Shown here in pieces: positions 17,272 to 25,213 of a stretch of 64,000 nt of DNA. Source of the DNA: Shinella zoogloeoides (GTDB lineage: Bacteria; Pseudomonadota; Alphaproteobacteria; Rhizobiales; Rhizobiaceae); the NCBI RefSeq assembly GCF_020883495.1, contig NZ_CP086610.1:1469501-1533500 (forward strand). Reading direction: 5' to 3'. The notes under the pieces were generated by a model. That model ran no database searches. It saw nothing but the letters and a program-made list of their open reading frames with translations, and had not been told where the DNA came from. The first letter of the stretch is position 1; the number at the start of each line of letters is the position of its first letter. Both the position numbers and the translations under genes were made by a program.

Positions 17272-17352
17272 GTGAGCGCGACGAACACCCCACCTTTCCT
17301 TTTGCGATCGCGGCCGCGAGAACAGCTCCTTCACCGATAGGAGCGGAACGGG

Positions 17353-17823
17353 ATGGTCGAAGATCGCGCTGATGCCATGCTTGAAGCCATGGATGAAGGC
17401 ATGCATGAAGCCAGGCATGAGGGAAAGTATCGTCGGATCGAGGTGATCACGGGTCGACGCCAGCGGCGGAATTGGACCGACGAGGAGAAGGCGCGGATCC
17501 TTGCCGAAAGTGCAGAACCTGACGTGAACATCTCGGCGATCGCCCGGCGCTGGGGCGTCAATCGCGGTCTGCTGAACGTCTGGCGGCGCGAAGCCGGGCT
17601 GACCTCTCGACGATCCGCGCAAGCCGGCGCACAGCAGGCCATGTTCGTGCCGGTGACGGTGGTTGGCGATAGAACGTCTTGCGAGAACTCGCCGTCGGAT
17701 GTCGCCCATGACGCCGCGGGGCGTATTGAGATCGAGATTGCTGGCGCGCGTATGACCGTGATCGGCTCGGTGGCGCCCGAATTGGCGCAGGCGATCGTGG
17801 CAACGTTGCGAGCACGCCGGTGA
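17353..17823 (+). CDS. tnpA: IS66 family accessory protein TnpA (orf1)
   Basis: 156 aa. The middle has the helix-turn-helix region of IS66 orf1: RRNWTDEEKARILAESAEP, then NISAIARRWGVNRGLLNVWR. The C-terminus (RIEIEIAGARMTVIG...LAQAIVATLRA) is also family-typical. The stop overlaps the GTG start of tnpB by 4 bases. The exact start is uncertain; ATG 17353 is the first in-frame choice and 17380 is possible. It is probably a DNA-binding partner needed for transposition. Confidence 0.9.
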   Translation: MVEDRADAMLEAMDEGMHEARHEGKYRRIEVITGRRQRRNWTDEEKARILAESAEPDVNISAIARRWGVNRGLLNVWRREAGLTSRRSAQAGAQQAMFVPVTVVGDRTSCENSPSDVAHDAAGRIEIEIAGARMTVIGSVAPELAQAIVATLRARR

Positions 17824-18176
17824 TTGGACTTTCGCCTGGTGGAGTGAAGATCATGGTGGCGACGCAGCCGGTCGACTTCCGGCGCGGCATGAATGGGCTT
17901 GTTGCGCTGGTGGCGTCAGCGCTTGCAGCTGATCCCTACTGTGGTGACGTGTTCGTGTTCCGCGCCAAGCGTCTCGATCGCCTGCGCTGCATTTATTGGG
18001 ACGGATCAGGCATGATCCTGGCGACGAAATGGCTGGAGGCTGGCACGTTCGTTTGGCCACCGATCCGTGATGGCGCGATGCAGATGAGTAGCCAGGAGTT
18101 CTCCCTTTTGCTGGCCGGTATCGACTGGACGCGGGTCAGGCGAAACACCGTAAAGCGGCCAACGAAAGCAGGCTGA
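17820..18176 (+). CDS. tnpB: IS66 family accessory protein TnpB (orf2)
   Basis: 118 aa. It contains the family signature VATQPVDFRRGMNGLVALV followed by GDVFVFRAKRLDRLRCIYWDGSGM and EAGTFVWPP. The GTG at 17820 is chosen because it overlaps the tnpA stop (GTGA) and because IS66 TnpB proteins begin about 12 residues before the VATQ segment. It is an accessory protein of the IS66 transposition complex; its biochemical role is not settled. Confidence 0.93.
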   Translation: MIGLSPGGVKIMVATQPVDFRRGMNGLVALVASALAADPYCGDVFVFRAKRLDRLRCIYWDGSGMILATKWLEAGTFVWPPIRDGAMQMSSQEFSLLLAGIDWTRVRRNTVKRPTKAG

Positions 18177-18224
18177 TCCTATTGGATTTGCTTGAAGATT
18201 CAGGGTCATGTGCTAGGGTCTGCC

Positions 18225-19799
18225 ATGCCGCTTCGACCCGACCCTTTACCTCAGGATGCCGCGCAATTGAGCCGAATCATTCTCTCGCTCGATGCAGAGA
18301 ATGCCGACCTCAAGGCGCGCGTTGCCTTCCTGGAGCGGCAGCTCTTTGGGCCGAAATCGGAGAAGATGACGGCGATCGACCCGAAGCAGGCGACGCTTGA
18401 GCTTGGCGATCTCAGCGACATTCCCGCGGCGGCCAATGACGATGTTGCACCCGTGGCTGACGGCCGAAAGCAGGAGCGGCGATCGCCGGCGCGCAACATC
18501 GGCCGGTTACCCAGGCATCTCCCACGGTATGAAGAGCTCATCGAGCCGGAGAGCAAGATTTGCCCGTGCTGCTCGTTCGAGCTGCATTGCATCGGCACGG
18601 ACGTCAGTGAGGCGCTCGACATCGTGCCGGCGGTTGTCCGGGTGAAGCGGACGATCCGGCCGCGCTACGCATGCCGGGCCTGCGAGAGTGCCATTGTGCA
18701 AGCGCCAGCGCCGGCGCGTGTGATGGACGGCGGCATGGTGACCACGGCGTTTGCCGCCCATGTCGCCGTTTCGAAGTTCGCCTGGCATTTGCCGCTTCAT
18801 CGCCAGGCGCAGATGCTTGCCTCCTGCGGCGTGATCATCGATCGCGGCACGCTCGGGGCCTGGGTGACGCGGGTCGCCTGGTGGCTTGAGCTTCTCTATG
18901 ACGCGCTGCTTGCCTTCATCCGCTCCCAGCCAAGGGTGTTCTGTGATGAGACGCCGCTCCCGCGGCTTGATCCGGGGCGTAAGCGAACCAAGGTCTGCCA
19001 ACTTTGGGCGCAGGCGGTCGACGATCGGCCATGGAATGGTCCGGCGCCGCCGGCGGTGGCCTATACTTTTGCCGAAAGCCGCAGCGCGCGCGAGGTCGAG
19101 GGGCAATTGTCGTCGTTTGCCGGCGTGCTCCAGGTCGATGGGTACCAAGCCTATAAAACCTTGGCCAAGCGCCGGGGGAGGAGCAATGTCGCTCCCATGC
19201 GGCTGGCCTTCTGCCTTGCCCATGCCCGACGCAAGTTCGTCGAAATCGTCAAGATGACCGGGTCTGCTGAGGCCCTGTCGATCCTTGCCAGGATTGCCGA
19301 GCTCTATCGGATCGAAGCGAAACTGCGCGGCGAAAATGCCGATACCCGGCTCACGGTGCGGCGTCGCGAGGCAGCGCCCATCATGAGCGAACTGAAGGCC
19401 CAGCTCACCGAACTGAGCGACGAGGTGTCGTCGAAATCGGCGCTTGGCAAGGCCGTCACCTACACGCTCAACCACTGGAACGGACTGGCAGCCTTCCTGG
19501 AGGATGGCCGGATCGAAGTGGACTCCAATGTGGTCGAGCGTTCGATGAAATCGGTGGCTCTGACGAGGAAGAACTCGTTGTTCGTGGGCAGCGAACGCGG
19601 TGGCAAGACGTTCGCGGTCCTCGCATCGCTCGTCAACACGGCAAAGCTCAATAGTGTAGACCCCGAAGCTTGGCTTGCCGACGTGCTCGAGCGCATCATC
19701 TCCGGCAAGGTGACCGCGAACCAGATGGATACGCTCTTTCCATGGACCTGGAAGGCCAACCGCGAGAGCATTGCAGATCAGGAGCGACGGGCGGCATGA
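18225..19799 (+). CDS. tnpC: IS66 family transposase TnpC
   Basis: 524 aa, full length. The N-terminus has a leucine-zipper-like part (LSRIILSLDAENADLKARVAFLERQLFG) with the FGPKSEK motif, then a zinc-finger-like Cys cluster (ICPCCSFEL, YACRACE). The DDE domain shows VFCDETPLPRLD, LQVDGYQAY and the late Glu in IEVDSNVVERSMKSVAL. The C-terminal IS66_C part is WLADVLERIISGKV. ATG 18225 has AGGG upstream. The stop overlaps the next start (ATGA). Confidence 0.95.
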   Translation: MPLRPDPLPQDAAQLSRIILSLDAENADLKARVAFLERQLFGPKSEKMTAIDPKQATLELGDLSDIPAAANDDVAPVADGRKQERRSPARNIGRLPRHLPRYEELIEPESKICPCCSFELHCIGTDVSEALDIVPAVVRVKRTIRPRYACRACESAIVQAPAPARVMDGGMVTTAFAAHVAVSKFAWHLPLHRQAQMLASCGVIIDRGTLGAWVTRVAWWLELLYDALLAFIRSQPRVFCDETPLPRLDPGRKRTKVCQLWAQAVDDRPWNGPAPPAVAYTFAESRSAREVEGQLSSFAGVLQVDGYQAYKTLAKRRGRSNVAPMRLAFCLAHARRKFVEIVKMTGSAEALSILARIAELYRIEAKLRGENADTRLTVRRREAAPIMSELKAQLTELSDEVSSKSALGKAVTYTLNHWNGLAAFLEDGRIEVDSNVVERSMKSVALTRKNSLFVGSERGGKTFAVLASLVNTAKLNSVDPEAWLADVLERIISGKVTANQMDTLFPWTWKANRESIADQERRAA

Positions 19800-20359
19800 C
19801 ACAGAACAGCCAAGGGGCTACGGCACGACCGAAGCTCGATGACGAGGCGTTCGAGGCGTTTATCAGGGCACGCCGTCCAGTCTCGCCGATCTGGTCGATG
19901 AGCGGCCTCGACGGCTATCTCACGGCTCTCATCATCGGCCCGAGGTTTATCGACCCGCGTCAGTGGATCCCGGAGCTGACTGGCCCGGATGCCCTGAACC
20001 TGCCAATGGAAACAACCGAGCATCGAGCCGTCCAGACCATCGTTGCGGAATACAACCGGATATCGGCAAGCCTCGCCGAAACGCCGAAAGATCATCGGCC
20101 CAGGTTCACCAAGATCGATGATCAAACCTTTGATCCCTTCGCTTGGGACCTCTGCTTTCTATTGGGAACAAGGTACGCGCCCAAGCTTTGGCAGCCCGTC
20201 CTTGGAGGTCATGCCGTCACTGGGGATATCGTCGCGCCCATCCGCAAGCTCGGCGAGGCAAAACGGAACGCGACCCGTCAGGATGCCGTTGCCGTCGCCG
20301 AAGCGCTCGTCAAGATCCGAGCCTATTTTATGCCGAAGCGGGCAAAGCAAAAGTTCTGA
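19796..20359 (+). CDS. YecA/UPF0149-like passenger protein of the IS66 element
   Basis: 187 aa. The N-terminal half has the UPF0149 pattern SPIWSMSGLDGYLTALIIGPRFIDPRQW, with similarity continuing through LLGTRYAPKLWQPVL. It has no C-terminal SEC-C zinc motif; it ends in KRAKQKF. The ATG overlaps the tnpC stop (ATGA), and the gene ends 60 bp before the right inverted repeat, so it is inside the element and probably co-translated. Similar YecA-like genes accompany IS66 elements in other alphaproteobacteria; their role is unknown. Confidence 0.82.
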   Translation: MTQNSQGATARPKLDDEAFEAFIRARRPVSPIWSMSGLDGYLTALIIGPRFIDPRQWIPELTGPDALNLPMETTEHRAVQTIVAEYNRISASLAETPKDHRPRFTKIDDQTFDPFAWDLCFLLGTRYAPKLWQPVLGGHAVTGDIVAPIRKLGEAKRNATRQDAVAVAEALVKIRAYFMPKRAKQKF

Positions 20360-20419
20360 CCGACAGCCGGAAGCCTATTCAGTCAATCACGGAAGCCGTG
20401 GGCTCTTCGTTGCGCTCAC

Positions 20420-20427
20420 ATTGATGC
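20420..20427. repeat. 8-bp target-site duplication, right copy (ATTGATGC)
   Basis: Matches 17264-17271 exactly; see the IS66 entry. Confidence 0.93.
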
Positions 20428-20756
20428 TGCCCAATTTCAGTTTGATTGAAAAGGCTAAAGCTGCCGAACTTAAGAAAATGACCCAATTCGTCATGATTCA
20501 AACAGTTTCAAGAATGAGGATTATATCGGAGAACTGCGGAATAAATTTCGATGAAAAATATAGTGAAGATTTAATAGAAGTATTGTCGGGTCTTAATGTT
20601 GATGTGGGTGAGGCTAGGCGCAATATTGATTTGAACTACAAAGCGGATAAATTTAGATTTGGGGATGAATGCAAGAAAGATTCATTGAAAGCCTTGAAGT
20701 TTTTTAATGATTACTATAAAAATACGATCAAGGAAATGAGAGCGCTTATCAAATAA
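20424..20756 (+). pseudogene. 3' fragment of the secreted-protein gene split by IS66
   Basis: Joined to 17229-17271 it gives a 123-residue protein with a signal peptide cut at about AKA-AE, followed by a mostly helical, Lys/Asn/Asp-rich mature part (AELKKMTQFVMIQTVSRMR, RNIDLNYKADKFRFGDEC, two Cys). Codon use is clearly AT-rich compared with the backbone, a sign of foreign origin. An ATG created at 20424 could start a 110-residue remnant, but it would lack most of the signal peptide. A perfect hairpin follows the stop. No family recognised. Confidence 0.72.
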
Positions 20757-20760
20757 ATTA

Positions 20761-20788
20761 GACCCGCCGAGAAAACTCGGCGGGTCTA
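20761..20788 (+). terminator. Hairpin terminator after the split secreted-protein gene
   Basis: An 11-bp perfect stem (GACCCGCCGAG / CTCGGCGGGTC) with loop AAAA, 4 bases after the stop codon. The downstream T-run is short (TATT). Confidence 0.75.
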
Positions 20789-20915
20789 TTGATGTGCGCA
20801 CGAGCTGGCAAGCAAGCGTGCGGGTCCAATTCTTTAGCTAAGCGAAATGGGGTCCAAGCAGTTAGCGCTATGGGTCTCACTTCAAGCAAAACATAGCGCC
20901 AGATCGGCGGCTAGT

Positions 20916-21275
20916 CTATTCCCCGTTCGGCACCGGGATGCCGTTCACGGTGACGGTGCTGGTGAAGGTCACGCTGATCTTCGCGCCGGGAATGTCGGCG
21001 CAAGCCTCCATAGTGCGGCTGGTCGCAATCATCTGCTCAATGACTTCGGCCGGCAGTTCCGCAAACTGCGCAGGATCGAGATTGAACGCTTCGGCCCAAC
21101 GGGTCTGCCATGCATCGATGACGCTGCGGGCGGCATCGTGGAACGCCGCGCGCTGGCTTTCGAAATGCGCCCGGTTGTCTTCAATGAGCTTCTGAATTGC
21201 CGGCGACAAGGTGTGCTGGCTGCGGATATGGTCTGCGATCCGGCTCAAGGGGATGGGGCGCTTTACCTCTCCCAT
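20916..21275 (-). CDS. Phage-type hypothetical protein (island)
   Basis: 119 aa. It begins MGEVKRPIPLSRIADHIRSQH and has a helical middle (AIQKLIEDNRAHFESQRAAFHDAARSV). It ends with a short beta-like tail (ISVTFTSTVTVNGIPVPNGE). Its ATG shares a base with the stop of the upstream gene, so it is the last gene of a three-gene minus-strand row (22172 to 20916). No function can be named. Confidence 0.62.
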   Translation of the reverse strand: MGEVKRPIPLSRIADHIRSQHTLSPAIQKLIEDNRAHFESQRAAFHDAARSVIDAWQTRWAEAFNLDPAQFAELPAEVIEQMIATSRTMEACADIPGAKISVTFTSTVTVNGIPVPNGE

Positions 21276-21664
21276 TATGCCGCTTCTCCGTGAGCAGCCT
21301 TGTAAGCGACGAAACCCTGCCGGACATGGGCGAGGTTATGAACCAGACCGCGCAGTTCTTCCAAAAGGAAGTCCAATTCCTCGACCGGCTGCGGATCAGC
21401 GTAGATAATGCTGTTCACAACGTCCCTCAACATCTGATCAATGCCAAAGCATTCGTGCCCCATCAGATAGAGGGTGCCAACGCTATCAGCCTGTCCCGGC
21501 TCCTTGGACTTGAGGTATTCGCGAAACAGTTCCTTGTCGGACTTCGACATGATACAAAACTTTCTGGCCTTTGGCCTTTGAATGTTGATTTTGGTGGTCA
21601 GCATTTCAAACCTGCCGGGGCGGTTGCCGCCGCTCCCGGTAGGGCATTCCGGGCAATTACTCAC
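21275..21664 (-). CDS. Phage-type hypothetical protein (island)
   Basis: 129 aa from a GTG at 21664 that overlaps the stop of the upstream gene (GTGAGTAA) and has AAGGTGAAGG as a possible RBS. The alternative ATG at 21550 gives 91 aa (MSKSDKELFREYLKSKEPG). The C-terminal part is acidic and helical (VEELDFLLEELRGLVHNLAHV). The N-terminal extension has a CPEC pair. Function unknown. Confidence 0.6.
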   Translation of the reverse strand: MSNCPECPTGSGGNRPGRFEMLTTKINIQRPKARKFCIMSKSDKELFREYLKSKEPGQADSVGTLYLMGHECFGIDQMLRDVVNSIIYADPQPVEELDFLLEELRGLVHNLAHVRQGFVAYKAAHGEAA

Positions 21665-22172
21665 CCTTCACCTTCCACTGTGGAAGGCTCCACCGGACCT
21701 GCTTCTCAAGCTGGTCGCGGTATTTCGTAAGCCTGACGATATCCGCCAAAGCCTGTTTCTTCGCGGCTGGATCGGTGAGGTCTGCGGCCTCAAGTTCCGT
21801 GATTCGGGTAGAAATCTCCTGCTGCTTAAAATCGTTGATCATGCCGGCTAGGACTGTCGCGGCCTCTAGCAGCATCCCAACGGTAAGTTCGGCCCTGCCG
21901 ATTGCACCATGGATACCTTCATACGTTTCCGGCTCGATCTGACCGGTCGAGGACTTAGGTTCCGCCTCGTCATAAAAGCCATCGCCATCTAAACCGGCAA
22001 CGTCGAGCGCCATTTCATAGTCGATGCGCTCGCCGTGAACGTCCTCGTATTCTGAGAAGCCCCGCCGAATATACGGATATCCGGTTCGCTCACCTCGCCG
22101 ACGCTCCTGCTTTTCCTCTTGCTTCTGGCGCTCGCGAAAACGCCGCTGTGCTTCTGCATTAGAAATAGCCAT
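21657..22172 (-). CDS. Phage/plasmid-type hypothetical protein with basic coiled N-terminus (island)
   Basis: 171 aa. The first 30 residues are strongly basic and helical (SNAEAQRRFRERQKQEEK). The C-terminal region ITELEAADLTDPAAKKQALADIVRLTKYRDQL suggests a coiled coil. GGGGG lies 5-6 nt before the ATG. It resembles small proteins near terminase genes in rhizobial phages in its first residues only, so no function is assigned. It is the first gene of the row ending at 20916. Confidence 0.6.
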   Translation of the reverse strand: MAISNAEAQRRFRERQKQEEKQERRRGERTGYPYIRRGFSEYEDVHGERIDYEMALDVAGLDGDGFYDEAEPKSSTGQIEPETYEGIHGAIGRAELTVGMLLEAATVLAGMINDFKQQEISTRITELEAADLTDPAAKKQALADIVRLTKYRDQLEKQVRWSLPQWKVKGE

Positions 22173-22183
22173 ATCGCCCCCTT

Positions 22184-22204
22184 CATTACGCTTATGTAGT
22201 AATG
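22184..22204. promoter_or_regulatory. Inverted repeat upstream of the 22172 gene
   Basis: CATTAC / GTAATG arms separated by 9 bases, 12 bases before the start codon. It could be an operator or part of the promoter of the three-gene row. Confidence 0.35.
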
Positions 22205-22229
22205 AAAATTGCAGATCGCAAGCGGAAAT

Positions 22230-22643
22230 CTACTCGACCACCGAAAATCTTTCGCGCCGGTCATAGGATGACAGCACGCTTTCCGGCCAAATGCCCGCGA
22301 TCTCGCCAAGGGCAATTTTGAAGGCGTCGGCATCCTGTGCCGCGCCTGCATCAAGGGCGACCACAAGGAAGGCATCCATGAGCCGGGAATAGGTCAGGGC
22401 GTCGAGAACGATATGCGTCATGTGATTGGTACGCTCCAATAAGGTATGCGTTGCGGCGCTGTTCATTGGCCATTCCGATTCTGGCGTCAAGATAGTTTTA
22501 TCGTTATATTTCAAATAGTTAGTCAGTAAATACTGATTGACTGGCGCCCGATCATCGCTTTGACTCATAGCCGGCCGCTGGCGCGCTTCTGGTGCCGGCA
22601 AGGGTGACAGACTCGCCGGAGTCTCTTTCGCGCCTGCGGGCCT
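22230..22643 (-). pseudogene. 3' fragment of the HUH initiator-like gene split by IS256
   Basis: Read on the minus strand from the 10-bp repeat at 22634-22643 it continues the frame of the 5' fragment (24062-24626): GRPAGAKETPASLSPLP, then MSQSDDRAPVNQYLLTNYLK and a helical C-terminus ending RRERFSVVE. The reading phase at both copies of the repeat is the same, so the original gene was about 322 codons from ATG 24626. An internal ATG (22568) could start a short protein, but no RBS is seen. The C-terminal part has no recognised domain. Confidence 0.7.
22634..22643. repeat. 10-bp direct repeat at the left edge of IS256 (CTGCGGGCCT)
   Basis: The identical 10 bases are at 24062-24071. IS256 elements usually duplicate 8-9 bp, so one or two bases may belong to the ends. 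Confidence 0.8.
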
Positions 22644-24061
22644 GGTAGCGTCCGCGCACGTGGTGTAATTTCGGAGGCGCATTGAGGTGGAAACGGCGGT
22701 GGAGAATGAGCTGCCGAATTCGTTGAGCGCAAGGTGGGCACCGGGCCTGTCGGAGAAGGTGGAGTTGCAAAGCTTCAACCAGCCGAAAGGAACCCCGATG
22801 ACCGACGACAGATTAGCTCTTTCCGAGCTTGCCGCGAAGAGTGGCGATAGCGATTTTCTGCGCACGATTGCCGAAAGCGTGCTGCAACTGATCATGGAAG
22901 CCGATGTTGATGGCCTGATCGGCGCTGGGCGCTATGAACGTGGCGACAGCCGCCAGACATGGCGCAACGGCTACCGCGACCGCTCGCTCGACACCCGGCT
23001 CGGCACGCTGAACCTGAAGATACCGAAGATGCGACAGGGAGCCTACTTTCCCGGCTTTCTGGAGCCGAGGAAGATGGTGGAGAAGGCGCTGGTGGCCGTG
23101 ATCCAGGAGGCGTGGATCAACGGCGTCTCGACGCGCAAGGTCGATGAGCTGGTGCAGGCCATGGGCATGACCGGCATCTCCAAATCCTCCGTCTCCAAGC
23201 TGTGCAAGGATATCGACGAGCGGGTGAACGCCTTCCTCAAGCGCCCCCTTTCCGGTGACTGGCCATACCTCTGGCTCGACGCCACCTATCTGAAGGTGCG
23301 TGAGGGCGGTCGCATCGTGTCGGTGGCGGCGATAATCGCGGTGGCGGTCAACACGGACGGGAAGAGGGAGATTGTCGGCCTGCACATCGGCCCCTCCGAA
23401 GCCGAGCCGTTCTGGACGAGCTTCCTGCGTGATCTGGTCCGCCGAGGCCTCACCGGCGTCAAGCTGGTCATCTCCGATGCCCATGAAGGGCTGAAAGCGG
23501 CCATTACCCGTATCCTCAGCGCGACATGGCAGCGCTGCCGTGTTCATGCGACACGCAATGCGCTGGCCTACGTTCCCAAGGGCCAGCACACCATGGTCGC
23601 CGCCGCGATCCGTCAGGCTTTCATCCAGCCCGACCATGACAATGCCGTGCAGACCTGGCGGCATGTCGCCGACCAGCTCCGCGCCAGATGGCCCAAGCTC
23701 GGTACCTTCATGGACAATGCCGAAGCCGACGTGCTGGCCTACATGGCCTTCCCCGCCCAGCACCGCACGAAATTACATTCAACGAATCCACTCGAACGCC
23801 TCAACAAGGAGGTCAAGCGCCGTGCCGATGTCGTCGGCATCTTCCCCAACGAGGACAGCATCGTTCGCCTCATCGGCGCGGTTCTGCTCGAAGCCAACGA
23901 CGAATGGCAGCTCCTGAGCCGATACATGCAGGTCGAGGCAATGGCCGAGCTAAACCCACCAACAATCGAAGAGGAAACTACACTTCAGATTACACCCAGA
24001 GCCGCCTGATCATGACGGCCCGGTCCTACACCCGAAATTACACCAACTTGACGGACGCTAT
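22644..24061 (+). mobile_element. IS256-family insertion sequence, about 1.42 kb, complete
   Basis: The ends are related inverted repeats. Left reads TAGCGTCCG, six variable bases, then TGGTGTAATTTCGG. Right (complement) reads TAGCGTCCG, six variable bases, then TGGTGTAATTTCGG. A 10-bp direct repeat flanks both ends. One open transposase gene fills it. The base-level ends are uncertain by 1-3 bases. Confidence 0.9.
22798..24009 (+). CDS. IS256 family transposase
   Basis: 403 aa, the family's normal length. The DDE triad is visible: D161 in YLWLDATYLKVREGG, D227 in LVISDAHEGLK and E333 in NPLERLNKEVKRR. The N-terminal region GAGRYERGDSRQTWRNGYR is typical. ATG 22798 has AAAGGAA about 6 nt upstream; the open frame to the left overlaps the inverted repeat and is not used. 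The gene looks intact. Confidence 0.95.
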   Translation: MTDDRLALSELAAKSGDSDFLRTIAESVLQLIMEADVDGLIGAGRYERGDSRQTWRNGYRDRSLDTRLGTLNLKIPKMRQGAYFPGFLEPRKMVEKALVAVIQEAWINGVSTRKVDELVQAMGMTGISKSSVSKLCKDIDERVNAFLKRPLSGDWPYLWLDATYLKVREGGRIVSVAAIIAVAVNTDGKREIVGLHIGPSEAEPFWTSFLRDLVRRGLTGVKLVISDAHEGLKAAITRILSATWQRCRVHATRNALAYVPKGQHTMVAAAIRQAFIQPDHDNAVQTWRHVADQLRARWPKLGTFMDNAEADVLAYMAFPAQHRTKLHSTNPLERLNKEVKRRADVVGIFPNEDSIVRLIGAVLLEANDEWQLLSRYMQVEAMAELNPPTIEEETTLQITPRAA

Positions 24062-24626
24062 CTGCGGGCCTTCCCTGAGTCTTTCTGTGGGCCTTCTGTC
24101 GGCGAAGGCTGGCCTCATACTCTGCACGCGCACCGGCAACGGTCGCGCGGCACTGATAGACAATCTTGTCAGTGCCAAGCGCTGCGGCCGTCTGGTCGAA
24201 AGCCTTGGCGATGTATGCGGCCCATCCAGCAGCGCTCCAGAGCCGGCGAATGTCTGTCTGGCGTCCAGCACCGCACCCATGGACCTTGCCGCCCGCGCTC
24301 TTCAACGCCCGGCAGAAAGCCGCGCCCTGTCTGCGCCCAAGCGTGACGATACCATGTGCATGCAGCCGCCCGCCCGGCGTGACTTCCAAAGCAAGCGAGA
24401 TCGGCGGAGCGTAACCGAGTTCTCGCTTACATGCTCGGTTGATGGCATCGGCGAGCGCATTCTTCACCGGCCGTTTCGACTTTCTAAGGCGGGCCTCCTG
24501 CTTTGGCGTGAAGTTCAACGTCCATGCTAGGGACTCACTACGGAAAGCGAAGTCCAAGGTGTGGCGCTGGCGATCATCGGAAGATAGGCGCGCCCAAGCC
24601 TTCGTCTTCCGATGCGCAGACTTCAT
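24062..24626 (-). pseudogene. 5' fragment of an HUH-type replication initiator-like gene
   Basis: The fragment reads MKSAHRKTKAWARL... and contains the HUH pattern R-L-H89-A-H91-G, then Y138-I-A-K141 about 47 residues later. HUH plus Y-x-x-K in this order and spacing is the active-site layout of rolling-circle Rep endonucleases. IS256 interrupts it after codon 188, and the rest lies at 22230-22643 in the same phase. The frame is open upstream of ATG 24626 to about 24890, with coding-like composition but no ATG, GTG or TTG, so the true N-terminus may be lost or use an unusual start. The Rep assignment rests on motifs only. Confidence 0.6.
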
Positions 24627-25213
24627 CGCCTTTACCGAGTTCTTGGCGTGCCTGCCTCTAGGTGGCTTCTGTTGCTGATCGTTCGCAATCTTCTGGCACT
24701 CATTGGCGACTAGGGTCAGATAGCCGGGCTTGGGTGTGTTTGGGGTGTTGGTTGCATATACTAGACCCTCATCCCCATAGGCGGGCGCAACGCCCTGCGG
24801 ATCAGGGGTTTGAGCACCATTTTGACACGCCGGAAATGTTGCAAAACTCTCGTTTTTGCATCGCTGTTTTACAGCACTTTCGAAGTAAGATTACAGTTGA
24901 TCGCATTGATTTTCACGCGGAAAGCCGGCATATTCATCCATACAGTTCACCTGTAAGGGTCGGCGTTTCGTTGGTAGCGGAGCCGGCCCTTAATTTTTTC
25001 AGTAAAGATGGTTGTATCAAGCGCGATCTAAGCGCTCAATGGGCTATCTTTGTCTAGTTATCAAGTTTTTATGCTTAATAGACAGCAATTTGTATTTGAC
25101 GATGCGCCAGATGGATGCAACAATTTCCCTAATCAGCGGCAATCGTGCTGTTGGTGAAATGTCAATGTTGATTGTGAGCGCCGGTAGCCAGCAATGGCTT
25201 CCGGCGTCTTACG
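24627..25213. other. 587-bp interval of remnant sequence in the island
   Basis: The left about 265 bp keep an open minus-strand frame in phase with the HUH gene (peptide pieces ATFPACQNGAQTPDPQG and YLTLVANECQKIAND), but without a usual start codon. The right part is AT-richer with no credible gene. If the HUH gene is a Rep, its nicking origin could lie here. A hairpin at 25179-25206 closes the interval. Confidence 0.5.
25179..25206 (-). terminator. Hairpin after the integrase/tape-measure fusion ORF
   Basis: 12-bp arms CGCCGGTAGCCA / TGGCTTCCGGCG with one T-T mismatch and loop GCAA, 8 bases past the stop at 25214. No T-run follows on the minus strand, so termination is uncertain. Confidence 0.4.

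Larger units (their letters stand above)
17272..20419 (+). mobile_element. IS66-family insertion sequence, 3148 bp, complete
   Basis: The ends are imperfect inverted repeats: left GTGAGCGCGACGAACACCCC, right (complement) GTGAGCGCAACGAAGAGCCC. They are flanked by a perfect 8-bp duplication ATTGATGC. It carries the full orf1-tnpB-tnpC set in overlapping order plus a fourth YecA/UPF0149-like gene. All frames are open, so the element looks recent and possibly active. Confidence 0.95.
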
